Shown: positions 46,027-55,851 of the stretch, piece after piece
Numbering within the stretch: the first letter of the stretch is position 1
Layout of the letters: every line of letters starts with the position of its first letter
NCBI RefSeq assembly: GCF_009862265.1
Contig: NZ_WWGX01000027.1
Coordinates: forward strand, 31,724 to 95,723
DNA: 64,000 nt
Origin: Streptomyces sp. SID8352
GTDB lineage: Bacteria; Actinomycetota; Actinomycetes; Streptomycetales; Streptomycetaceae
Reading direction: 5' to 3'
Notes under the pieces: generated by a model
Databases searched by the model: none
What the model was told of the DNA's origin: nothing
What the model saw: only the letters and a program-made list of their open reading frames with translations
Made by a program: the position numbers and the translations under genes

Positions 46027-46179
46027 GCGGTGAACGGGAGCGGGCCCCGCCGTCAGGGGGCGCGGTGGTCCGGGCTTCCCGGGAGGGCGGACCCGCCGCG
46101 TCCGGGCTTCCCGGGAAGGCGGCGGGCCTGGAGCCGCCCCCGGGGCGTCCACGCGCATGCCGGTGGGTCTTTCCTGTCG

Positions 46180-46191
46180 TACCGTCCGGAT
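46180..46191 (+). promoter_or_regulatory. Candidate leaderless promoter for the FtsH-like gene
   Basis: TACCGT (46180-46185) ends exactly 6 nt before the ATG at 46192. The intervening bases lack a Shine-Dalgarno. Confidence 0.4.
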
Positions 46192-48141
46192 ATGACCAAC
46201 CCCTCCCCGCCGCGCAAGGCCGCCGAGCCGCCCTGGCGCACCGAGGGCACGCCCGACGAACCGCCGAAGCCCCCGCCCGGCGGCGGACGGCGGATGCGCG
46301 GCGGCTGGTGGAGCCTGGTCATCGCCGCCCTGGCCGTCTACCTGCTCGCCAACCTCGTCCTCTCCTTCTTCAATGAGGGCGGCGAACCGACCATCTCCTA
46401 CACGGAGTTCAGCAAGCAGGTCGACGAGGGCAACGTCAGCCGGATCTACGCCAAGGGCGACGCCATCCAGGGCCAGCTCAAGAAGGCCCGGGACCGGCCC
46501 GGCGGCGACGGCACCTACACCAAGTTCCGGACCGAGCGGCCGACCTTCGCCGACGACCGGCTCTGGGAGGAGCTGACCCGGCACCGCGTCACCGTCACGG
46601 CCGAACCCGTCGTCCAGCACCGCAGCTTCCTCTCCAACCTGCTGATCTCGCTGGCCCCGATGCTGCTCCTGGTCGTCCTGTGGATCTTCATCGCCCGGCG
46701 GATGAGCCGTGCCATGGGAGGCGGAGCGGGCGGCATGCTCGGCCGCAAGGCCCCGCCCAGGCCGGTCGAGCTGGAGCCGGGGAAACCGCGCACCACCTTC
46801 GCCGACGTGGCCGGGATCGACGAGGTCGAGGGCGAGCTGAACGACGTCGTCGACTTCCTGAAGAACCCCGACGCCTACCGCCGCATGGGCGCCAAGATGC
46901 CCCGGGGCGTCCTGCTCACCGGCCCGCCCGGCACCGGCAAGACCCTGCTGGCCCGTGCCGTCGCCGGGGAGGCGGGAGTGCCGTTCTTCTCGGCCTCCGC
47001 CTCCGAGTTCATCGAGATGATCGTGGGCGTGGGCGCCTCCCGGGTGCGGGAGCTGTTCGCCGAGGCCCGCAAGGTGGCGCCGTCGATCATCTTCATCGAC
47101 GAGATCGACACCATCGGCCGGGCCCGCGGCGGCGGCTCCGGCATGGGCGGCCACGACGAGCGCGAACAGACCCTCAACCAGATCCTCACCGAGATGGACG
47201 GCTTCTCCGGCTCGGAGGGCGTCGTGGTCATCGCCGCCACCAACCGCGCCGACATCCTGGACCCCGCGCTGACCCGCCCCGGCCGCTTCGACCGGGTCGT
47301 CACCGTCTCGCCCCCGGACCGCGACGGCCGGGAGGCCATCCTCGCCATCCACACCCGCGAGATCCCCCTCGCCCCCGACGTCGACCTCGCCCAGGTCGCC
47401 CGCACCACCCCGGGCATGACCGGCGCCGAACTGGCCAACCTCGCCAACGAGGCCGCCCTCCTCGCGGTCAAGCGGAATCAGGACCGGGTGACCCAGGGCG
47501 ACCTGTCCGAGGCCCTGGAGAAGGTGCAGCTCGGCGCCGAACGGCCGCTGGTGATGCCGCTGGAGGAGCGCAGGCGCACCGCCTACCACGAGAGCGGCCA
47601 CGCCCTGCTCGGCATGCTCCAGCCGGGCGCCGACCCCGTCCGCAAGATCACCATCGTGCCGCGCGGCCGGGCGCTCGGCGTGACGCTCTCCACACCGGAC
47701 GCCGACAAGTACGCGTACACGGAGGAGTACCTGCGCGGCCGGATCATCGGCGCCCTCGGCGGGATGGCCGCGGAGCACGTGGTGTACGACGTGATCACCA
47801 CCGGCTCGGAGAGCGATCTGGAGCAGGTCACCGGCATCGCCCGCGGCATGGTCGGCCGCTGGGGCATGAGCGCGCGGGTCGGCAGGCTCTCCGCCCTCCC
47901 CGGCGACGCCCAGCAGGCGTACGGGCTGGCGGCGGCCCCGGCCACCCTCGACGCCATCGACGGCGAGATGCGCCGGGTGGTCGACGAGTGCTACGCGGAG
48001 GCCGTGCGCAAGCTGCGCGAGCACCGCGCCCGCCTCGACGCGCTGGCCGAGGCGCTGCTGGCCGACGAGACGCTGGACGAGGCGGACGCCTACCGGATCG
48101 CCGGGGTGCCCCGGCTCGCGAAGGAGGACCCGGGGGAGTGA
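46192..48141 (+). CDS. FtsH-family ATP-dependent zinc metalloprotease
   Basis: A 649-residue membrane protease. A Pro-rich cytosolic start is followed by membrane segments near 36-56 and 145-167 flanking an extracytoplasmic domain. The AAA domain has Walker A GPPGTGKT at 244-251, [10 protein letters not shown] and the [21 protein letters not shown]. The peptidase has HESGH at 466-470. All catalytic residues are intact. Streptomycetes have another FtsH near folE, so this is probably a second, specialised copy. Confidence 0.94.
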   Translation: MTNPSPPRKAAEPPWRTEGTPDEPPKPPPGGGRRMRGGWWSLVIAALAVYLLANLVLSFFNEGGEPTISYTEFSKQVDEGNVSRIYAKGDAIQGQLKKARDRPGGDGTYTKFRTERPTFADDRLWEELTRHRVTVTAEPVVQHRSFLSNLLISLAPMLLLVVLWIFIARRMSRAMGGGAGGMLGRKAPPRPVELEPGKPRTTFADVAGIDEVEGELNDVVDFLKNPDAYRRMGAKMPRGVLLTGPPGTGKTLLARAVAGEAGVPFFSASASEFIEMIVGVGASRVRELFAEARKVAPSIIFIDEIDTIGRARGGGSGMGGHDEREQTLNQILTEMDGFSGSEGVVVIAATNRADILDPALTRPGRFDRVVTVSPPDRDGREAILAIHTREIPLAPDVDLAQVARTTPGMTGAELANLANEAALLAVKRNQDRVTQGDLSEALEKVQLGAERPLVMPLEERRRTAYHESGHALLGMLQPGADPVRKITIVPRGRALGVTLSTPDADKYAYTEEYLRGRIIGALGGMAAEHVVYDVITTGSESDLEQVTGIARGMVGRWGMSARVGRLSALPGDAQQAYGLAAAPATLDAIDGEMRRVVDECYAEAVRKLREHRARLDALAEALLADETLDEADAYRIAGVPRLAKEDPGE

Positions 48142-48259
48142 CCGGCGTCCCGGTGGCGGAGACCGCCGTCGGCGGGGTCGGCGGGGGTGGCCGGGTGGTC
48201 GTGCCGGGGCCCGCGCGCACCCCCGTGCCCACGATCCCCGGCCCGGCCGGGACCCCGGC

Positions 48260-48865
48260 TCAGCCCTGCGGGAAGGTCCAGACGAAGGGGCTCCCGCCCT
48301 CGTCCGACCAGTGGACCTCGATGCTCCCGGCGTCCGCCGGGACGAGGTACGCCGCGCAGAAGACATGGCTCTCGCCCCGTCCCCAGCCCGTCACCCCGTA
48401 GGGGTCCTCGCAGCCCGGGGCGGATTCGGGGGCACCGGCGAGGAGGCCGCCGCGCACCCCGTCGGCGAACACGGCGGTGGTGTCCCGCACCGCGGCGACG
48501 CCGGTGAGCGGCGGCCCGGAACGGTGGGTGTAGCGGACGTACGCCACCGCGAGCACCCTGCCCCGGGCGTCGGCGGGATCGGCCACCGCCTCCGCCGCGG
48601 CGGCCGGGGCGCTCACCTCGACCCGCTGGGCCAGGACCTGGTAGGCGACCCGCCCAGGCGCCTCGACGACGGCGCCGGTCACGCTCTCGCCCTGGGCCGG
48701 GCGGCCCCCGGAGGCCGGGGGCGGGGCCTCCTGGGCCGACACCCGCGCGTCGCCGGTGCCCCGCGCGCCGTCGTCCCCGCCGCCGCAGGCGCTCAGGGCC
48801 AGGGCCAGGGCCATGGCGAGGGCGGCGGGCGCGGCGCGTCGCGGCGCGGTCGGGTGGTGCGGCAC
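48260..48865 (-). CDS. Putative lipoprotein of unknown function
   Basis: A 201-residue protein with an Arg-containing start, a hydrophobic LAMALALALSAC segment ending in a lipobox Cys, and a Gly/Asp-rich linker. The mature domain contains VYAVAYVRYTHRSG-like strands and two further Cys (CEDPYG and VFCAAY) that could pair. AGGAG precedes the ATG. No family is recognised. Confidence 0.8.
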   Translation of the reverse strand: MPHHPTAPRRAAPAALAMALALALSACGGGDDGARGTGDARVSAQEAPPPASGGRPAQGESVTGAVVEAPGRVAYQVLAQRVEVSAPAAAAEAVADPADARGRVLAVAYVRYTHRSGPPLTGVAAVRDTTAVFADGVRGGLLAGAPESAPGCEDPYGVTGWGRGESHVFCAAYLVPADAGSIEVHWSDEGGSPFVWTFPQG

Positions 48866-49512
48866 GGCGGCTCCTGTGTGCGGATGTGTCCTGCCCGGGA
48901 CGGTGGATCACCTTAGAGGAAGGGCCGGGACGACGGCGCTCCACCGGGACGACGGCGCTGCGCCGGGACGACGGCGCTGCGCCGGGACGACGGCGCTGCG
49001 CCGGGACGACGGCGCTGCGCCGGGGGAACGGCGGCGGAACCGGCCCCGGCCGCACCCGGCCGCCCTGGAGGCACCGTCCGGCGCCCCGCGGTCGAGGCGG
49101 AATCCCTCTTTCCGGAAATACGGGGAGGACCCGGTGCCGGACACCGGGGGCGCACCGGGTAACGTCGCAGGAACCGTTTCCGCAGCCGCATCGTCCCACG
49201 GGCGGGAGGCCGTCACCGGCCGGCCGGCGGCGGGCCCCGGAACCGGCCGGGCCCGGTGCGCGGATCCGGCCGGCGTGTGGCCGAAAGCCCCCTTGCGCCC
49301 CCGGCGTACTTCGCGCCCCGGCGTGCGAACGGGTGGGACGCACCGGCGCCTACGTCTCGATACGCACCGGCTTGCCACGAGCTGCGCCGCTTCTCCGCAG
49401 ATCAGCGCACCCGCCCGCGTCGTGACCCAACATGGGTAACTGACGGGTACGGGTAAATTATTTGGGATGCCCGGAATAGGAACACAGGGGCACCCCGGCT
49501 CGTTGTCATTAC
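48866..49512. other. Spacer with tandem repeat and AT-rich patch
   Basis: About 650 bp with no convincing gene. It contains a 19-bp tandem repeat (48927-49021). Near 49,430-49,470 is a short AT-rich patch with TAAATT (49454-49459), the likely promoter area of the SprT-like gene. Confidence 0.5.
48927..49021. repeat. 19-bp tandem repeat, five copies
   Basis: Five back-to-back 19-bp units (starts 48927, 48946, 48965, 48984, 49003) based on gggacgacggcgctgcgcc. The last four are identical; the first differs near its end. Non-coding. Confidence 0.9.
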
Positions 49513-50109
49513 GTGAGCACGACACCACCTGTACTCGCCGCAGAGCTGGCGCAGGCGTGGGCCGACATTCAGCGGCACCACACCGAGCTGCCCGATCTTG
49601 CCGCCCCCGAGTCCCTGATCGGGGAGTCGTCGTCCGCCTGCGGGCACGAACTCTCCTTCGAACGACTGCTCCATGAGGCAGTCCACGGCATCGCCGCCGC
49701 CCGCGGAGTGCGTGACACCTCCCGCGCCGGCCGCTACCACAACCGACGCTTCCTCGCGATCGCCGAGGAGCTGGGCCTGGACCATCCCGAGGAGCCGCAT
49801 CCCAGCAGCGGCTTCTCGCTGGTCACCCTCAGTTCCGAAGCGAAGCGCCGCTACCGCCCGACGATCGAGCGCCTCCAGCGCGCGCTCAAGGCCCACTCCG
49901 CGGCCACCGCGGCCGACTCGGCCCGCAGCTTCCGCGGTCCGGCCGCCCGCCACGGCTCCTCCGGCGGCGGGGTCCGGGTGAAGGCGGTCTGCGACTGTGG
50001 CCGCAACGTGCGGGTCGTCCCGTCGGTCCTCGCCCAGGCGCCCATCGTGTGCGGCGGGTGCGGCAAGCCGTTCCGCATCCCGGAGGTGGTCGGCGCCGGG
50101 GTGGGCTGA
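49513..50109 (+). CDS. SprT-like zinc metalloprotease-like protein
   Basis: A 198-residue protein. LLHEAVHGIAA gives an HExxH (H54, E55, H58), and GRYHNRRF supplies a possible third ligand at H76, as in SprT domains. A C-terminal zinc ribbon uses C160, C162, C180 and C183. SprT-like proteins are linked to DNA-protein crosslink repair or act on unknown targets. The function here is an inference from fold resemblance. The Shine-Dalgarno is weak. It lies upstream of the rpsP operon on the same strand. Confidence 0.8.
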   Translation: MSTTPPVLAAELAQAWADIQRHHTELPDLAAPESLIGESSSACGHELSFERLLHEAVHGIAAARGVRDTSRAGRYHNRRFLAIAEELGLDHPEEPHPSSGFSLVTLSSEAKRRYRPTIERLQRALKAHSAATAADSARSFRGPAARHGSSGGGVRVKAVCDCGRNVRVVPSVLAQAPIVCGGCGKPFRIPEVVGAGVG

Positions 50110-50379
50110 CGATCCGGCTGCTCGTGGCAGCCGGATCGCGGTGTCTCCGGCCCGAGCGGCGCCCGGAAGGCCCGAAGCGGCCCCCGGGTGCCGCTTCCCC
50201 CTGCCCGGAGCCCCGGCCGGGGCGACCCTTCGGGTGTGGCACAATGGCTAGCTGTACTCGACAGTCGCACAGGACCCCTCTCTCCTCCGGCTGACGCGTC
50301 CGTCGGGCACTCGGGTACCGCAACCCCACGCGGCCCATCCGCCGTGCCCAATCACGTCAAACCAGGAGAATCCACTCCC

Positions 50380-50808
50380 GTGGCAGTCAAGATCAAGCTG
50401 AAGCGTCTGGGCAAGATCCGTTCGCCCCACTACCGCATCGTCGTCGCCGACTCCCGTACCCGCCGTGACGGCCGGGCCATCGAGGAGATCGGCAAGTACC
50501 ACCCGACGTACAACCCGTCGGTGATGGAGGTCGACGCGGACCGCGTGGCGTACTGGCTCCGTGTCGGCGCCCAGCCCACCGAGCCCGTCCTCGCCATCCT
50601 GAAGAAGACCGGCGACTGGCAGAAGTTCAAGGGCGAGCCCGCCCCCGCGCCGCTGCTCCAGCGCGCCGAGAAGCCGGCCCGTCCGTCCTTCGAGGCGCTC
50701 GGCGGCGACGCCGACGGCAAGGGCGAGGCCATCACCCAGAAGAAGAAGGCCGACAAGAAGGACGAGGCCGCCGCCGAGTCCGCCGCGTCTGAGTCGACCG
50801 AGGCCTGA
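50380..50808 (+). CDS. rpsP: 30S ribosomal protein S16
   Basis: A 142-residue small-subunit protein. [39 protein letters not shown] and the Lys/Glu/Ala-rich C-terminal extension are typical of actinobacterial S16. The GTG has AGGAGAA 10-16 nt upstream. It heads the rpsP-khpA-rimM-trmD-rplS group. Confidence 0.97.
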   Translation: MAVKIKLKRLGKIRSPHYRIVVADSRTRRDGRAIEEIGKYHPTYNPSVMEVDADRVAYWLRVGAQPTEPVLAILKKTGDWQKFKGEPAPAPLLQRAEKPARPSFEALGGDADGKGEAITQKKKADKKDEAAAESAASESTEA

Positions 50809-50810
50809 GC

Positions 50811-51050
50811 GTGCTTGAGGAGGCTCTGGAGCACCTCGTGAAAGGCATCGTCGACAACCCCGACGATGTGCAGGTCGCCTCGCGCAACCTGCGCCGCGGG
50901 CGTGTGCTGGAGGTCCGGGTCCACCCGGACGACCTCGGCAAGGTGATCGGCCGCAACGGCCGCACCGCACGCGCTCTGCGCACCGTCGTGGGTGCGATCG
51001 GCGGACGCGGCATCCGGGTCGACCTCGTCGACGTGGACCACGTCCGCTGA
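50811..51050 (+). CDS. khpA: KH-domain RNA-binding protein KhpA
   Basis: A 79-residue protein with a single KH domain. The RNA-binding GxxG loop lies in [13 protein letters not shown]. KhpA proteins bind many RNAs and act with KhpB in several bacteria. The GTG is 2 nt after the rpsP stop, so translation is coupled. Confidence 0.95.
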   Translation: MLEEALEHLVKGIVDNPDDVQVASRNLRRGRVLEVRVHPDDLGKVIGRNGRTARALRTVVGAIGGRGIRVDLVDVDHVR

Positions 51051-51074
51051 CGCTTCGCACCGCAGCACCGGCTC

Positions 51075-51108
51075 GGGCCGGGGAGGGCCACAGGGCCGTC
51101 CCCGGCCC
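51075..51108 (+). terminator. Hairpin between khpA and rimM
   Basis: A 10-bp outer stem (51075-51084 and 51099-51108) encloses a smaller GGCC stem. It may attenuate or process the mRNA between the ribosomal and modification genes. Confidence 0.45.
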
Positions 51109-51136
51109 GCAGTCGTACGACAGGAGAGCAAGCACA

Positions 51137-51787
51137 GTGCAGCTGGTAGTAGCGCGCATCGGCCGTGCCCACGGCATCAGGGGCGAGGTGACCGTCGAGG
51201 TCCGCACCGACGAACCGGAGCTGCGGCTCGGCCCCGGCGCCGTCCTGGCCACCGACCCCGCCTCCGCCGGGCCGCTGACCATCGAGACCGGCCGGGTGCA
51301 CAGCGGCCGGCTCCTGCTGCGCTTCGCGGGCGTCCACGACCGCACCGGCGCCGAGGCGCTGCGCAACATCCTCCTCATCGCCGACGTCGACCCCGACGAG
51401 CGGCCCGAGGACGAGGACGAGTACTACGACCACCAGCTCATGGACCTCGACGTGGTGACCGCGGACGGCACCGAGGTCGGCCGGATCACCGAGATCTCCC
51501 ACCTGCCCTCCCAGGACCTCTTCGTGGTGGAGCGGCCCGACGGCAGCGAGGTCTACGTGCCGTTCGTCTCCGAGATCGTCACCGCCATCGACCTCGAGGC
51601 CCAGCGCGCCGTCATCGACCCGCCGCCCGGCCTGATCGACGACCGCGCCGAGATCGCCTCCGCGCGGGCACCGGGGGGACCGGGGGAGCGGGCGGCGGCG
51701 GACGCGCCGGAGGGTCCGGACGGACCGGAGGGTCCGGGGGAGCCGGGCGGGGCCGGGACGCCGGGTGGGTCGGAGGCGCGGGCGTAA
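51137..51787 (+). CDS. rimM: Ribosome maturation factor RimM
   Basis: A 216-residue 30S maturation protein. The start [16 protein letters not shown] and a PRC-barrel second domain ending YVPFVSEIV are intact. The last 45 residues are a low-complexity Gly/Pro/Glu/Ala tail with collagen-like GxP steps, absent from most RimM. The stop overlaps the trmD start by one base (TAATG). GGAG precedes the GTG. Confidence 0.95.
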   Translation: MQLVVARIGRAHGIRGEVTVEVRTDEPELRLGPGAVLATDPASAGPLTIETGRVHSGRLLLRFAGVHDRTGAEALRNILLIADVDPDERPEDEDEYYDHQLMDLDVVTADGTEVGRITEISHLPSQDLFVVERPDGSEVYVPFVSEIVTAIDLEAQRAVIDPPPGLIDDRAEIASARAPGGPGERAAADAPEGPDGPEGPGEPGGAGTPGGSEARA

Positions 51788-52620
51788 TGCGGCTCGACGT
51801 CGTCACGATCTTCCCCGAGTACCTCGAACCGCTGAACGTCTCCCTCGTCGGCAAGGCCCGCGCCCGCGGCCGGCTCGACGTCCGGGTGCACGACCTGCGC
51901 GCATGGACCCACGACCGGCACAACACCGTCGACGACACCCCGTACGGCGGCGGCCCCGGCATGGTCATGAAGACCGGGCCCTGGGGCGAGGCCCTCGACA
52001 CCGTCCTCGCCGACGGCTACGAGACGGGCACCGGCGGACCCGCCCTCGTCGTCCCCACCCCCAGCGGGCGCCCCTTCACCCAGGAACTCGCCCTCCACCT
52101 CTCCGGGCACCCCTGGCTGATCTTCACCCCGGCCCGCTACGAGGGCATCGACCGCCGGGTCGTCGACGAGTACGCCACCCGGATGCCCGTGTACGAGGTC
52201 TCCATCGGCGACTACGTCCTCGCCGGCGGCGAGGCGGCCGTCCTGGTCATCACCGAGGCCGTGGCCCGGCTGCTGCCCGGCGTCCTCGGCAACGCCGAGT
52301 CCCACCGGGACGACTCCTTCGCCCCCGGCGCCATGGCCGGCCTCTTGGAGGGGCCCGTCTACACCAAGCCGCCCGTGTGGCGCGACCGGGACATCCCCGA
52401 GGTGCTGCTCAGCGGCCACCACGGCAGGATCGCCCGCTGGCGCCGCGACGAGACCCTGCGCCGCACCACCGCCAACCGGCCCGACCTGATCGAGCGCTGC
52501 GCCCCCGGCACGCTCGACAAGAAGGACCGCGAGATGCTCTCGATCCTGGGCTGGAGCCCCGACCCGGACGGGGAGCCCTACGGCCGATTTTGGCGCAGGA
52601 CCGACGGCGTGGAAGAATAG
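51787..52620 (+). CDS. trmD: tRNA (guanine(37)-N(1))-methyltransferase
   Basis: A 277-residue SPOUT methyltransferase that modifies G37 of tRNAs to prevent frameshifting. RLDVVTIFPEYLEPL at the start, DDTPYGGGPGMVMK, TPARYEGIDRRV and SIGDYVLAGGEAA form the knotted SAM site. It shares one base with the rimM stop. Confidence 0.96.
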   Translation: MRLDVVTIFPEYLEPLNVSLVGKARARGRLDVRVHDLRAWTHDRHNTVDDTPYGGGPGMVMKTGPWGEALDTVLADGYETGTGGPALVVPTPSGRPFTQELALHLSGHPWLIFTPARYEGIDRRVVDEYATRMPVYEVSIGDYVLAGGEAAVLVITEAVARLLPGVLGNAESHRDDSFAPGAMAGLLEGPVYTKPPVWRDRDIPEVLLSGHHGRIARWRRDETLRRTTANRPDLIERCAPGTLDKKDREMLSILGWSPDPDGEPYGRFWRRTDGVEE

Positions 52621-52756
52621 GCCGCTGTTGTGTGCCGGTCCGGCGTGCGCCCCTGCCACGGGGGGAGACGACGTCCGCCCCGATCCGCACAGCACATCCG
52701 ACCGTATGACTAGTTTCCGTTGATGACCCGTGGCATCAGCGAGGAAAGCAGAAGAC

Positions 52757-53107
52757 ATGTCCCACCTGCTCGACACCGTCGACGCCGCGTCGCTGCGCAG
52801 CGACGTCCCGGCCTTCCGCCCCGGCGACACCGTCAACGTGCACGTCCGCGTCATCGAGGGCAACCGCTCCCGTGTGCAGCAGTTCAAGGGCGTCGTGATC
52901 CGCCGCCAGGGCTCCGGCGTCCGTGAGACCTTCACGGTCCGCAAGGTCTCCTTCTCCGTCGGCGTCGAGCGCACCTTCCCGGTGCACACCCCGATCGTCG
53001 AGAAGATCGAGCTGGTCACCCGCGGTGACGTCCGCCGCGCCAAGCTCTACTACCTGCGCGAGCTGCGCGGCAAGGCCGCGAAGATCAAGGAGAAGCGCGA
53101 GAGCTGA
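52757..53107 (+). CDS. rplS: 50S ribosomal protein L19
   Basis: A 116-residue large-subunit protein. [40 protein letters not shown] and the basic C-terminus [11 protein letters not shown] are typical. The ATG at 52757 gives the usual MSHLLDTVD start. The sip cluster follows by 45 bp. Confidence 0.98.
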   Translation: MSHLLDTVDAASLRSDVPAFRPGDTVNVHVRVIEGNRSRVQQFKGVVIRRQGSGVRETFTVRKVSFSVGVERTFPVHTPIVEKIELVTRGDVRRAKLYYLRELRGKAAKIKEKRES

Positions 53108-53152
53108 GCGCGCCGGAGCGTCCGGTTCGGGGCCCGATAGCATCTGGCCCCG

Positions 53153-53875
53153 ATGGACACCGAAGCACAGCACACGGAGCGCAACCGCTCCTCCCGCCCC
53201 GTCCCGGCCGAGCACCGCTCGGACCCGGGGGGCCCGGAGGAGCGGTCGCGCTCCGCGTTCTCCGGCCGGATCCGGGAATGGGTGCCCGGCGGCCGGATCA
53301 CCGTCGCCCTGCTCGCGACGATGGTCTGCCTCCTCCTGCTGACCACCTTCGTCCTGCGGCCCTTCCAGATCCCCAGCGGCTCCATGGAACCCGGGCTGCG
53401 GATCGGCGACCGGGTCCTCGTCAACAAGGTCGCCTACCGCTTCGGGAGCGCGCCGCGCCGCGGCGACATCGTCGTCTTCGACGGCACCGGGCGCTTCGGC
53501 GCCGGTGACTACATCAAACGCGTCGTCGGTGTCGGCGGCGACCGTGTGACCTGCTGCGACCGCGACGGCAGGCTCCGGATCAACGGCCGCTCCACCGACG
53601 AGTCGGCCTTCCTGCACCCCGGCGACAACCCGTCCGACGCGCGCTTCGACGTCGTCGTGCCCGACGGCAGCCTCTTCGTCCTCGGCGACCACCGCGCCGC
53701 CTCCAGCGACTCCCGCGACCACCTCGGCTCACCCGGCGGCGGCATGGTGCCGGTGGACTCCGTCATCGGCCGCGCCGACTGGATCGTCTGGCCCTTCGGA
53801 CACGCCACCGGCCTCGACCGCCCCGACGCCTACGCACGGGTGCCCGGGCCCGCCGACCGGGGCGGGAATGGGTAG
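53153..53875 (+). CDS. sipW: Type I signal peptidase SipW
   Basis: A 240-residue membrane protease that removes signal peptides. One membrane segment (about 50-68) is followed by the catalytic Ser77 (IPSGSME) and Lys122 (YIKRVVG), then GDHRAASSDSRDH. It lacks a second C-terminal membrane segment, as described for SipW of the S. lividans sipWXYZ cluster. No Shine-Dalgarno is seen. TAGCAT (53138-53143) ends 9 nt before the ATG. It overlaps sipX by 8 nt. Confidence 0.94.
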   Translation: MDTEAQHTERNRSSRPVPAEHRSDPGGPEERSRSAFSGRIREWVPGGRITVALLATMVCLLLLTTFVLRPFQIPSGSMEPGLRIGDRVLVNKVAYRFGSAPRRGDIVVFDGTGRFGAGDYIKRVVGVGGDRVTCCDRDGRLRINGRSTDESAFLHPGDNPSDARFDVVVPDGSLFVLGDHRAASSDSRDHLGSPGGGMVPVDSVIGRADWIVWPFGHATGLDRPDAYARVPGPADRGGNG

Positions 53876-55076
53876 CCGGGGCCGCCCGCGCCGCGACCCC
53901 GCCGAGGCCGGGCGGACACCGGCGCCGGGCGCGCGCCGGCACACCGAGGCCCCGGCCGACGGGCGCACCCGCGCCGAACGCCGCAGGCTCCAGCGCAAGG
54001 TCAGGCGCCGCCGACGGCGCGGAGCCGTCCGAGAGATCCCCCTCTTCCTCGGCGTCGCCGTCCTCATGGCCCTGATCCTGAAGACCTTCCTCGTCCAGGC
54101 CTTCGTGATCCCCTCCGGCTCCATGGAGCAGACGATCCGGATCGGCGACCGCGTCCTCGTGGACAAGCTCACCCCCTGGTTCGGGTCCCAGCCCCGGCGC
54201 GGCGACGTCGTCGTCTTCCGCGACCCCGGCGGCTGGCTCGGCGGCGAGGGCGCCCCCGGCGGCGGCGACGACCCCGTCGTCGTCCGGCAGATCAAACAGG
54301 GCCTCACCTTCATCGGACTGCTGCCCTCCGACGACGAACAGGACCTCATCAAGCGCGTCGTCGGCGTCGGCGGCGACCACGTCCGGTGCTGCGACGAGCG
54401 GGGCCGGATCACCGTCAACGGCGTCCCCCTGGACGAGGACTACCTCTACCCGGGCGACGCGCCCTCCCGGACGCCCTTCGACGTCACCGTCCCCGAGGGA
54501 CGGCTGTGGGTGATGGGCGACCACCGGTCCAATTCGGCCGACTCCCGCGCCCACCAGGGCACCGACTCGGGCACCGTCCCCGTCGACGGCGTGGTGGGCC
54601 GGGCCGTCGTCGTGGCCTGGCCGTTCGGCCACTGGAGGGCCCTGGGCGAACGGGACGTCTTCGCCTCCGTGGCCGACGCGGGCGCCGCCTCGACGGCCGC
54701 CCCCGCCCCGTCGCATAGGGTTGCCCCCTACCATCGGAACGCGCTCCACCGGAACGCGACGAACCGACTCCCGATCCCTGCGGAACTCCCGCTCGTTATG
54801 GGAGTGGTGGGCCTGCACCGCGTACGGGGCGGGCGGCGGCAGAGAGTGAGGAGTTGGCGTGGGGGATGTGGCGGTTGGCGCACGGTCCGGACACGACGGC
54901 GAAGAGGACCGCGAACGCCCTGCGCACGCGTCCGGCCCGGTGACGGACGGCGCCCCGGCCCCGGGGAACGCCCCCGGGACCATCGAGGACGGCAGTGTGA
55001 CGGACGAACAGCACAACGGACCCGACGGCGACGGGACACCGGGGAGGACCCGCGGGAGGAAACCACCCCGCGGTGA
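53868..55076 (+). CDS. sipX: Type I signal peptidase SipX, with long 3' overlap into sipY
   Basis: Catalytic Ser85 (IPSGSME) and Lys162 (LIKRVVG) are intact, after a very Arg-rich cytosolic start and one membrane segment (about 57-78). GDHRSNSADSRAH follows. The conserved core ends near residue 265. A weakly hydrophobic LPIPAELPLVMGVVGL segment may be a C-terminal anchor, after which the frame continues as Arg-rich sequence for about 80 residues to a stop 218 bp inside sipY. Total 402 residues, longer than typical. The tail may be genuine or the result of stop-codon loss. Confidence 0.9.
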   Translation: MGSRGRPRRDPAEAGRTPAPGARRHTEAPADGRTRAERRRLQRKVRRRRRRGAVREIPLFLGVAVLMALILKTFLVQAFVIPSGSMEQTIRIGDRVLVDKLTPWFGSQPRRGDVVVFRDPGGWLGGEGAPGGGDDPVVVRQIKQGLTFIGLLPSDDEQDLIKRVVGVGGDHVRCCDERGRITVNGVPLDEDYLYPGDAPSRTPFDVTVPEGRLWVMGDHRSNSADSRAHQGTDSGTVPVDGVVGRAVVVAWPFGHWRALGERDVFASVADAGAASTAAPAPSHRVAPYHRNALHRNATNRLPIPAELPLVMGVVGLHRVRGGRRQRVRSWRGGCGGWRTVRTRRRRGPRTPCARVRPGDGRRPGPGERPRDHRGRQCDGRTAQRTRRRRDTGEDPREETTPR

Positions 55077-55851
55077 CGCACCGCGCTCCTTCTGGAAGGA
55101 GCTCCCGATCCTCATCGGCATCGCGCTGGTGCTCGCGCTGCTGATCAAGACCTTCCTGGTGCAGGCGTTCTCCATCCCGTCCGCGTCGATGCAGAACACC
55201 CTCACCATCGGCGACCGGGTCCTGGTCGACAAGCTCACCCCCTGGTTCGGCTCGGAGCCCGACCGCGGCGAGGTCATCGTCTTCCACGACCCCGACCAGT
55301 GGCTGGCGGGCGAGCCCACGCCCGACCAGAACGGGCTGCAGACCTTCCTGAGCTGGATCGGCCTGATGCCGTCGGCCGACGAGAAGGACCTGATCAAGCG
55401 GGTCATCGGGTTGGGCGGCGACACCGTCGAGTGCAACAAGACCGGCCCGCTGAAGGTCAACGGCGTCGCCCTCGACGAGCCCTACGTCTACGCAGGCAAC
55501 ACACCGTGCAGCGCCGACGACCAGGGCGGCCAGTTCAAGGTGAAGGTCCCCGACGGCTTCCTCTGGGTCATGGGCGACCACCGGCAGAACTCGGCCGACT
55601 CCCGCTACAACCAGGCCGACAAGTACAGCGGCATGGTCCCGGTCAAGGAGGTCGTCGGCCGCGCCGTCGTCGTCGCCTGGCCCATCGGCCACTGGAGCAC
55701 CCTGCCGGTACCCGACACCTTCGACCAGCCCGGCCTCAAGGACCGGGCCGCCGCGGCCGCGCTGACCGTCGCGCCGCAGGGCCTCGCCCTCGCCGGAGTG
55801 GTCCCGGTCGTCTGGTGGCGCCGCCGCAAGGGCCCGGCCGTCACCCGCTGA
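54859..55851 (+). CDS. sipY: Type I signal peptidase SipY
   Basis: A 330-residue enzyme with catalytic Ser110 (IPSASMQ) and Lys180 (LIKRVIG), an N-terminal membrane segment (about 81-99) and a C-terminal one (ALTVAPQGLALAGVVPVVWW). GDHRQNSADSRYN is intact. The GTG at 54859 has GAGGAG 6 nt upstream. A second GTG at 54997 would shorten the overlap with sipX from 218 to 80 bp. Confidence 0.93.
   Translation: MGDVAVGARSGHDGEEDRERPAHASGPVTDGAPAPGNAPGTIEDGSVTDEQHNGPDGDGTPGRTRGRKPPRGDAPRSFWKELPILIGIALVLALLIKTFLVQAFSIPSASMQNTLTIGDRVLVDKLTPWFGSEPDRGEVIVFHDPDQWLAGEPTPDQNGLQTFLSWIGLMPSADEKDLIKRVIGLGGDTVECNKTGPLKVNGVALDEPYVYAGNTPCSADDQGGQFKVKVPDGFLWVMGDHRQNSADSRYNQADKYSGMVPVKEVVGRAVVVAWPIGHWSTLPVPDTFDQPGLKDRAAAAALTVAPQGLALAGVVPVVWWRRRKGPAVTR

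Noticed and set aside
48927..49021. CRISPR array
   Set aside because: The units are directly adjacent with no spacers, and no cas gene is in the window.
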